DNA from: Cuneatibacter sp. NSJ-177
GTDB lineage: Bacteria; Bacillota; Clostridia; Lachnospirales; Lachnospiraceae
DNA: 64,000 bases
Reading direction: 5' to 3'
Assembly: GCF_022867805.1 (NCBI RefSeq)
Contig: NZ_JALIFO010000006.1
Coordinates: forward strand, 1,178,001 to 1,242,000
Shown here: positions 58,628 through 64,000 of the stretch, one piece after another
Layout: each line of letters opens with the position of its first letter
Position numbering within the stretch: position 1 is the stretch's first letter
Position numbers and translations under genes: made by a program
Notes under the pieces: generated by a model
Told to the model about the DNA's origin: nothing
Database searches by the model: none
The model's input: the letters and a program-made list of their open reading frames with translations, nothing else

Positions 58628-60520
58628 ATGGGGGAACATCGGAAACAGAACACTTCGGTCGGACCTAAGAGAGATGGGCGAAAATCTCCTTTGTCCGAAG
58701 AAAATAAAAGAAAAGGCCGAACGGAACCGGAGACAGAAATTTGGCCGGATATCAATCTGTCGGAGGGCAAGGGCTCCGGCGGGCCGGACTTTAGTGAGGC
58801 TTCGCCGTTTCAGTATTTTATCCGTCACAATTATTTCGACGCAGAAGCCCTGATCCAATCCGTGGCGACTCCGGAAGCGCCATACTATCTCTACTTTGGA
58901 GATCTTCAGAGCAATCTTTACTACATATCCGACAACATGCGGGATGATTTTGGCTTTCCGGGGAATTTGGTCCACGATTTAATTGAAAAATGGGGGGTGC
59001 GGATCAGCGACCCCCAGGACCGGGCGCTCTATCATCAAGATCTAAAACAGATCATGGAACAAAAGAAAGACGTACACAGCCTGCGCTACCGTATCACAGA
59101 CCGGACGGGGAATTCCACCTGGGTCCACTGCCGGGGAATCGTGAAATGGTCGGAGGATAAATCCATGCCGCTGTTTTTTTCCGGCTGCGTCTCCCGTCTG
59201 GAAAGTGACTTTTCCCTGGACTCGGTGACAGGCTTTCTCCGGGAACAGGCTGCGCTGAACGAGCTGGCCATGCTAAATGAGAAAGGGACGTCTGCTTTGA
59301 TTATCGGGTTTGCCTTGAATCGGTTCACCCATATCAATGAGTCCAAAGGCCGGACGGCCGGAGACCAGCTTCTCAAAAGAATTGCAAAAGGACTTTTGGA
59401 AGATTTGGGAGAGGACTACGTCTTTTACCGTCTGGACGGCGTGCGTTTCATGGCAGTCAGAAAAAGCGGGGGCTGTGAAGATGCCGAAGCCGTGCGCGAC
59501 ATCCGAAAGAAAATTGAAGCCGGTTATTGTAAGCAGAAGCTAAGCGTCAAGCAGGCTGCTTCTTTTGGCGTGCTGCATTTTCCAAAAGATGGGAAAACGC
59601 CTCAGGATATCATGGAAAATACGTTGACATTGATCAACATTGCCAAACTGAACCCCGATCTGGAATACAGTGAATTTTCCAGGGACATTATCGCAAAACA
59701 GAAAGATAAATCCAATATGGTGATCTGTCTGAGTGAGGATATCGCCAAGGGGTTTGAACATTTCCGGATTGTGGTGCAGCCCATCGTGGCCCGCAATACC
59801 GGCCGGATCCTTGGAGGCGAAGCTCTGCTGCGCTGGAAATACCAGAGAGAGGATATCCCTCCGGTTGTTTTTATCCCTCTCCTGGAGGAATCGCGGATGA
59901 TCCTGCCTGTGGGGAAATGGGTGTTTTATCAGGTTGTCTCCCTGTGTGCAAAGCTGATTTCCAACAATCCGGATTTTTTCCTTTCCTTTAACGTCAGCTA
60001 TCTTCAAGTATTGGACAACACCTTCCTACCGTTTATGAAAGAGACCCTGGAAGCCTTCCATGTTTCCGGGGAGCATCTTATGCTGGAATTGACGGAATCC
60101 CATTTCGACGAGATGCCGAAATGCCTCCATGAGTTTGTGAGGGAGTGCCTAGATATGGGAATGCGCTTTGCCCTCGATGATTTCGGAAACGGCTTTTCTT
60201 CGCTTCAAATGCTGCTGAAATACCCGGTCAATGTGGTAAAATTGGACCGCACTTTGATGAACGAGCTGACGCATTCCACGGAGAATCTGAACTTTATCAT
60301 GAGCATCGTCTATGCCTGTCACCGGTCCAAGAAACAAGTCTGCGTCGAAGGGGTGGAAAACAGCGCGGAACTAGACGTGGTGCGCCAGACAGACTGCGAT
60401 ATGATACAAGGGTATTATTTTCACAGGCCCTTGGAATTAAATGACTTGTATCTCCGGCTGGAACCGATAGAAGCGTGCGGGGATGCCACTGGGAATGCAG
60501 GCAAATCACAGGGATCATGA
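58628..60520 (+). CDS. Cyclic-di-GMP phosphodiesterase: PAS-like, degenerate GGDEF, active-type EAL
   Basis: A 630-residue signalling protein. Residues about 1-60 are charged and probably disordered. A PAS-like region (about 85-200) is followed by a GGDEF-like domain (about 205-350) in which the catalytic motif is DGVRF (270-274) instead of GGDEF, so it should not make c-di-GMP. The EAL domain (about 370-620) keeps the catalytic set: EALLRW (Glu398), FNVSYLQ, LELTE, DDFG (517-520), VKLD, EGVEN and QGYYFHRPL. It is therefore a likely c-di-GMP phosphodiesterase. No membrane helix is present. GGAAGGA precedes the ATG. Confidence 0.9.
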   Translation: MGEHRKQNTSVGPKRDGRKSPLSEENKRKGRTEPETEIWPDINLSEGKGSGGPDFSEASPFQYFIRHNYFDAEALIQSVATPEAPYYLYFGDLQSNLYYISDNMRDDFGFPGNLVHDLIEKWGVRISDPQDRALYHQDLKQIMEQKKDVHSLRYRITDRTGNSTWVHCRGIVKWSEDKSMPLFFSGCVSRLESDFSLDSVTGFLREQAALNELAMLNEKGTSALIIGFALNRFTHINESKGRTAGDQLLKRIAKGLLEDLGEDYVFYRLDGVRFMAVRKSGGCEDAEAVRDIRKKIEAGYCKQKLSVKQAASFGVLHFPKDGKTPQDIMENTLTLINIAKLNPDLEYSEFSRDIIAKQKDKSNMVICLSEDIAKGFEHFRIVVQPIVARNTGRILGGEALLRWKYQREDIPPVVFIPLLEESRMILPVGKWVFYQVVSLCAKLISNNPDFFLSFNVSYLQVLDNTFLPFMKETLEAFHVSGEHLMLELTESHFDEMPKCLHEFVRECLDMGMRFALDDFGNGFSSLQMLLKYPVNVVKLDRTLMNELTHSTENLNFIMSIVYACHRSKKQVCVEGVENSAELDVVRQTDCDMIQGYYFHRPLELNDLYLRLEPIEACGDATGNAGKSQGS

Positions 60521-60527
60521 GCGGGAG

Positions 60528-60553
60528 CGCTTGCCGCAAGGCAGGCGTTTTTT
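60528..60553 (+). terminator. Terminator of the EAL gene
   Basis: CGCTTGCC pairs with GGCAGGCG (one G-U) around GCAA and is followed by six T residues. Confidence 0.85.
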
Positions 60554-60583
60554 GCGTTTGCATCCTTTCGCGGAATCAGAGGA

Positions 60584-60650
60584 TTGACAAAAACAGAAAA
60601 GCACATATAATTATGATTAGTAATTACTATTAGTAAATATTATTAATAAT
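60584..60650 (+). promoter_or_regulatory. Promoter and MarR operators of the marR-MATE operon
   Basis: TTGACA (60584-60589), 16 bases and TATAAT (60606-60611). Directly downstream are two perfect 12-base palindromes, TAGTAATTACTA (60618-60629) and ATTATTAATAAT (60639-60650), 9 bases apart. These are candidate binding sites for the MarR protein encoded next. Confidence 0.75.
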
Positions 60651-60674
60651 TATTATTAGGAATGAGGAGGTCCT

Positions 60675-61181
60675 ATGGATACCGCCCATCTCAAACAGCT
60701 CTTAGACGCTTGTTTTTTAGCCAAACGTGTCGTTGAAACCATGCCGGAGCTGCCGGAAGGCATGAAACCCCGCCATATTCACGTTCTGGAGGTCATACAC
60801 GAAAAAGAAGAGTGGGGAGAGGAATGCCGGGTCAGCGACATCAGCGCCAGGCTCGGCACCACCACTCCCAGTATCACCAAATTGGTACAAGAACTGGAAT
60901 CCATGAAAATGTTGGTAAAACGCGCCGGTTTGACGGATCGAAGAGTCACGGTGCTGCGCCTGACGGAAAAAGGAAAGCGGTGCGTCCGCCTGTATGTCCT
61001 AGACCTTCACCGGGTGTGGGCTGAAGCGCTGTGGGATATCCCGGACAGCCAGGCGGAACAGACGGCCGGGCTCATGGAACGGCTCTATGATTCTATGCCG
61101 GGAAGAGAAGCGCCTCTTTCATACTCCAAAAAGATTTTGGGGTATGGAAAGCAGAAAAATACAGATACTGGAAAGGAATAG
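60675..61181 (+). CDS. MarR family regulator of the MATE exporter
   Basis: A 168-residue MarR-type repressor. The winged helix is visible as CRVSDISARLGTTTPSITKLVQELESMKML, with the wing LTDRRVTVLRLTEKGKRC. A dimerisation helix is at each end. The ATG follows GAGGAGGTCCT, and the stop lies 4 bases before the MATE gene, forming a simple repressor-exporter pair. Palindromes between the promoter and the start codon are probably its own operators. Confidence 0.9.
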   Translation: MDTAHLKQLLDACFLAKRVVETMPELPEGMKPRHIHVLEVIHEKEEWGEECRVSDISARLGTTTPSITKLVQELESMKMLVKRAGLTDRRVTVLRLTEKGKRCVRLYVLDLHRVWAEALWDIPDSQAEQTAGLMERLYDSMPGREAPLSYSKKILGYGKQKNTDTGKE

Positions 61182-61185
61182 GAGC

Positions 61186-62544
61186 ATGGGGACGAAAACA
61201 CAGGGTAACATCACGTTTACGGAAGGGTCGATCTTTCGTTCTATCTTTCAATTCACTGTCCCGGTTCTAGGTGCACTGATCCTGCAGGCAGCCTACGGAG
61301 CCGTAGACCTGCTCGTCGTCGGCTGGTTCGGAGATGCGGCCAGTATCTCGGCCGTAGGGTCCGGCAGCGCCTTCATGCAGATGGTTACCTTTGTCATTAC
61401 CAGCCTTGCGATGGGGTCCACCGTGGTAATTGGGCGTCACATCGGAGAAAAACGCCCGAAGGAGGCCGGGGACACGGTGGGAACCACCGTCGTCCTGTTT
61501 GCCGGGATCGGCATCGCGCTGACCATCCTCTTAGAAGTTTTTGCCGGGAACATAGCCGGGCTGCTCCAGGTTCCGGCGGAGTCCTTCGACAAGACCGTGA
61601 CCTACATCCGGATCTGTTCCGCCGGTATACTCGTCATTATTGCCTACAATGTGATCAGCGGAATTCTGCGCGGCGTGGGCAATGCCAACCTGCCATTCCT
61701 TTTTGTCGGAATCGCCTGCATCATCAATATCATTGGGGATTTCGTGCTGGTGGGGCTTTGCGGGATGGACGTGGCCGGCGCCGCTCTGGCGACCATCGGA
61801 GCCCAGGCTGTCTCCGTGGTGATTTCCGCAGCAGTGCTGAAAAAACAAAAACTGCCGGTCTCCTTTACCTACAAGCAGTGCCGGATTCACCAAGGCGAGC
61901 TGCGATTGATCTTAAAAATCGGCGTGCCGATTGCGCTGCAGGAAGCCATGGTACAGGTCTCTTTCCTGGTGCTCAACTCCATCATCAATCATCTGGGCCT
62001 TTTGCCGTCGGCCGGATACGGCGTCGCTCAGAAGATCGTCTCTTTCATCATGTTGGTACCGTCCTCCATCATGCAGAGCGTTTCCGCATTTGTAGCCCAA
62101 AACATGGGGGCGGAACAAAAAGACCGCGCCAAAAGGGGATTTTTCACCGCCATGCTGACCGGATGCGCCGCCGGCGCCGTCATCTTTTGCGCCGGATTTT
62201 TCGGAGGAGCGCAGCTTTCCTCCCTTTTCACCGGCGACGGGGAAGTCATTGTCCAGAGCGCAGGCTATCTGAAAGGGTTTTCAATCGACTGTGTCCTGAC
62301 CTGCATATTGTTCAGCAGTATCGGATATTTTAACGGCTGCGGCCGGAGCCTGCCGGTTATGATCCAGGGAATCACCTCCGCCTTTTTCGTCCGGATCCCA
62401 GTCTCCCTTTTGATGTCCCGGCTGCCCAATCCGTCCCTGACGCTTCTCGGCCTGGCGACACCGATCACCACAGTGTACGGAATTTTCTTTTTTATGATAT
62501 GTTTCTGGCGTCTCAAACGAGAAAAAATAAAATCACAACCTTGA
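61186..62544 (+). CDS. MATE family efflux transporter (MarR-linked)
   Basis: A 452-residue MATE transporter with twelve predicted helices. The typical N-terminal segment is FQFTVPVLGALILQAAYGAV and then DLLVVGWFGDAASISAVGSG; a second half-repeat begins near residue 240 (VPIALQEAMVQVSFLVLNSI). The start is ATG 61186, just after the MarR stop, with AGGAATAGGAG as ribosome site. It is clearly distinct from the MATE protein at 42446. Probable substrates are cationic drugs or metabolites that also release the MarR repressor. Confidence 0.93.
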   Translation: MGTKTQGNITFTEGSIFRSIFQFTVPVLGALILQAAYGAVDLLVVGWFGDAASISAVGSGSAFMQMVTFVITSLAMGSTVVIGRHIGEKRPKEAGDTVGTTVVLFAGIGIALTILLEVFAGNIAGLLQVPAESFDKTVTYIRICSAGILVIIAYNVISGILRGVGNANLPFLFVGIACIINIIGDFVLVGLCGMDVAGAALATIGAQAVSVVISAAVLKKQKLPVSFTYKQCRIHQGELRLILKIGVPIALQEAMVQVSFLVLNSIINHLGLLPSAGYGVAQKIVSFIMLVPSSIMQSVSAFVAQNMGAEQKDRAKRGFFTAMLTGCAAGAVIFCAGFFGGAQLSSLFTGDGEVIVQSAGYLKGFSIDCVLTCILFSSIGYFNGCGRSLPVMIQGITSAFFVRIPVSLLMSRLPNPSLTLLGLATPITTVYGIFFFMICFWRLKREKIKSQP

Positions 62545-62598
62545 AGCCGCTTTTTTCCAGAGGTTTTCCATTTTCTTTTAATTTCAGAAAAAAGGGGG

Positions 62599-62626
62599 TT
62601 CAAAAACTTTAAAAAAATGGTAAAAT
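62599..62626 (+). promoter_or_regulatory. phoH promoter
   Basis: TTCAAA (62599-62604), 16 bases and TAAAAT (62621-62626), 32 bases before the probable start. The -35 is weak. Confidence 0.5.
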
Positions 62627-62658
62627 AGCAAATAGTGAATAGAAGGAGTCAATGCGAT

Positions 62659-63687
62659 TTGAGTATTATGGAAAAGACGATAGGCATTCCGGTGGAACAT
62701 ATGCAGACGGTCTGCGGCCAGTTGGATGTCTATTTAAAAAAGATGGAGCGCACGCTGCGGGTATCCCTGGTACCGCGGGACGATTCGATGAAGATCATCG
62801 GGCCGGAGCCCATGGTGAACAAGGCGGAAAGCGTGCTGAAAAACCTCCTTGAGCTGGCCCGGCGGGGCAATACGATCACCGAACAGAATGTGGATTACGC
62901 CCTTTCGCTCTCCTTTGAGGAGAAAGAGGACCAGATCCTGACCATCGACCGGGACATCATCTGCCGCACCATTGCCGGAAAACCGATCAAGCCGAAAACG
63001 CTGGGTCAAAAGCAGTATGTGGACGCGATCCGCGAGAAGATGATCTGCTTCGGGCTGGGACCGGCCGGTACCGGAAAGACTTACCTGGCCATGGCCATGG
63101 CGATCCAGGCATTTAAAAATAATGAAGTCAACCGGATGATTTTAACCCGTCCGGCCATTGAAGCCGGAGAGAAGCTGGGCTTTCTGCCCGGAGATCTGCA
63201 AAGTAAGATCGATCCCTATCTGCGGCCGCTTTATGATGCCCTTTACCAGATTATGGGCGCAGAGTCCTACCAGCACAACTACGAGAAAGGGCTGATCGAG
63301 GTGGCGCCTCTTGCCTACATGCGCGGGCGCACGCTGGACAATGCCTATATCATCCTGGATGAAGCCCAGAACACGACGCCGGCTCAGATGAAGATGTTTC
63401 TGACCCGGATCGGATTTGGTTCCAAGGTTGTGATCACCGGAGATATCACCCAGAAGGATCTGCCGGCCGGCTCGGTTTCCGGCCTGGACGTGGCGATGCG
63501 GGTGCTGAAAGACGTGGACGATATCGCCATGATTCATCTCACCAATAAGGACGTGGTCCGCCATCCGTTGGTGCAAAAGATCGTCGAGGCATATGAAAAC
63601 TATGAAAAGAAAGAACAATACCGGGAGAAGCGGACGGAACAGCACGCCCACCGGCGGCGGGTTCAAAGCCGGCAGCCGCGCCGTTAG
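62659..63687 (+). CDS. phoH: PhoH family ATPase
   Basis: A 342-residue PhoH-like protein: an N-terminal KH-like part (about 1-100) and a P-loop ATPase. Walker A is GPAGTGKT (about 134-141) and Walker B is IILDEAQNT. GFLPGDLQSKIDPYLRPLYD and GDITQKDLP are strong family marks. Such proteins act in RNA metabolism and ribosome maturation together with YbeY. The start is uncertain: TTG 62659 lies 11 bases after GAAGGAG, while ATG 62668 would be 20 bases away. It precedes ybeY by 24 bases as in most Firmicutes. Confidence 0.93.
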   Translation: MSIMEKTIGIPVEHMQTVCGQLDVYLKKMERTLRVSLVPRDDSMKIIGPEPMVNKAESVLKNLLELARRGNTITEQNVDYALSLSFEEKEDQILTIDRDIICRTIAGKPIKPKTLGQKQYVDAIREKMICFGLGPAGTGKTYLAMAMAIQAFKNNEVNRMILTRPAIEAGEKLGFLPGDLQSKIDPYLRPLYDALYQIMGAESYQHNYEKGLIEVAPLAYMRGRTLDNAYIILDEAQNTTPAQMKMFLTRIGFGSKVVITGDITQKDLPAGSVSGLDVAMRVLKDVDDIAMIHLTNKDVVRHPLVQKIVEAYENYEKKEQYREKRTEQHAHRRRVQSRQPRR

Positions 63688-63711
63688 CCGAAGGAAGCAG
63701 GGAGGGATCAC

Positions 63712-64000
63712 ATGACAATCGATGTGGAATATGAATCCGAGGACAAGCTTGCGCTTCCCTTTGAGGAGATTATCGAGAAGGTGGTCTGCGAGGCGCTTAC
63801 CTTTGAAAAGTGTCCGTATGAAGCCGAAGTCAATGTGCTCTTGACGGACGATGAGGAGATCCGAAAAATCAATTCTCAATTCCGTTTTATCGATAACGCC
63901 ACCGACGTACTGTCGTTTCCCATGGTAGAGTATGAGCGCCCCGGCGACTTTTCCGGCCTGGAGACGCCGGAAGCGGATTTTTGTTTTAATCCGGAGAGCG
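63712..64000 (+). CDS. ybeY: Endoribonuclease YbeY (partial, 3' end outside window)
   Basis: The first 96 residues of YbeY, a metal-dependent RNase required for 16S rRNA maturation and quality control. The N-terminal strand MTIDVEYESEDKL, VNVLLTDDEEIRKINSQFR and the family motif TDVLSFPM are present; the zinc-binding histidine motif would lie beyond the window end. GGGAGGGATCAC precedes the ATG. It follows phoH, the expected partner gene. Confidence 0.93.
   Translation, partial: MTIDVEYESEDKLALPFEEIIEKVVCEALTFEKCPYEAEVNVLLTDDEEIRKINSQFRFIDNATDVLSFPMVEYERPGDFSGLETPEADFCFNPES

Overview
The window looks like a stretch of chromosome from an anaerobic, spore-forming Clostridia, most likely a Lachnospiraceae-type organism. 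The reasons are the sporulation genes (spoIVA, yqfC, yqfD, a YlmC/YmxH protein), the Firmicutes gene orders (DUF512-der-plsY-gpsA, yqfC-yqfD-phoH-ybeY), a long clostridial PRPP synthetase, a DUF4317 gene, strong TTGACA/TATAAT promoters with AGGAGG ribosome sites, and moderately high GC. No tRNA, rRNA, CRISPR array, prophage or insertion sequence was seen. This assignment is by gene content only.

Layout. 1-9.7 kb: the 3' part of prfC, a YlmC-like gene, a LysR regulator divergent from a histidine-ammonia-lyase-like gene and an ornithine-cyclodeaminase-like gene, then a MarR regulator with a two-gene heterodimeric ABC exporter. 9.7-15.3 kb: a structured leader, lgt, a BirA-controlled bioY on the other strand, and an operon with a YfcE phosphodiesterase, HAD phosphatase, CBS protein, NhaC-type antiporter and tyrosine phosphatase. 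15.3-21.8 kb: a dense cluster of hairpins, a GntR/YtrA-type ABC operon, a half-length DUF4317 gene, prs, and an ECF sigma factor overlapping a membrane-anchored serpin. 21.9-38.9 kb: DUF512, der, plsY, gpsA, an orphan peptide-binding lipoprotein, a ClC transporter, spoIVA, YitT, the deoD-rnhA-HAD-HDIG operon, and a WYL regulator with a GyrI-like partner. 39-43.8 kb: a MarR-controlled pair of ArsA/Get3-type ATPases and a MATE exporter. 43.9-53.1 kb: a catabolic-looking island of three hydrolases, two paralogous CitMHS-type transporters and a PucR-type regulator. 53.3-64 kb: alaS, rpsU, yqfC, yqfD, then YccF, an EAL protein, a MarR/MATE pair, phoH and the start of ybeY.

How it fits together. 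Several units are self-contained regulator-plus-effector modules: MarR with ABC exporter, MarR with MATE, GntR with ABC, LysR with lyase/OCD, PucR with hydrolases and transporters, and sigma with serpin. They sit between blocks of conserved housekeeping and sporulation genes. Two conserved gene orders appear to be split by extra genes: gpsA to spoIVA, and yqfD to phoH.

The observations most worth following are: the sigma-serpin pair, which could be a protease-sensing signalling unit; the ArsA-like tandem with a shared operator; the lyase homologue that lacks the Ala-Ser-Gly cofactor triad; a 26-codon VOC fragment translationally coupled to a WYL regulator; a hairpin that holds the spoIVA ribosome site; and unclassified structured leaders upstream of lgt and YitT. 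All functional statements rest on reading the sequence and on family knowledge; no database search was run.
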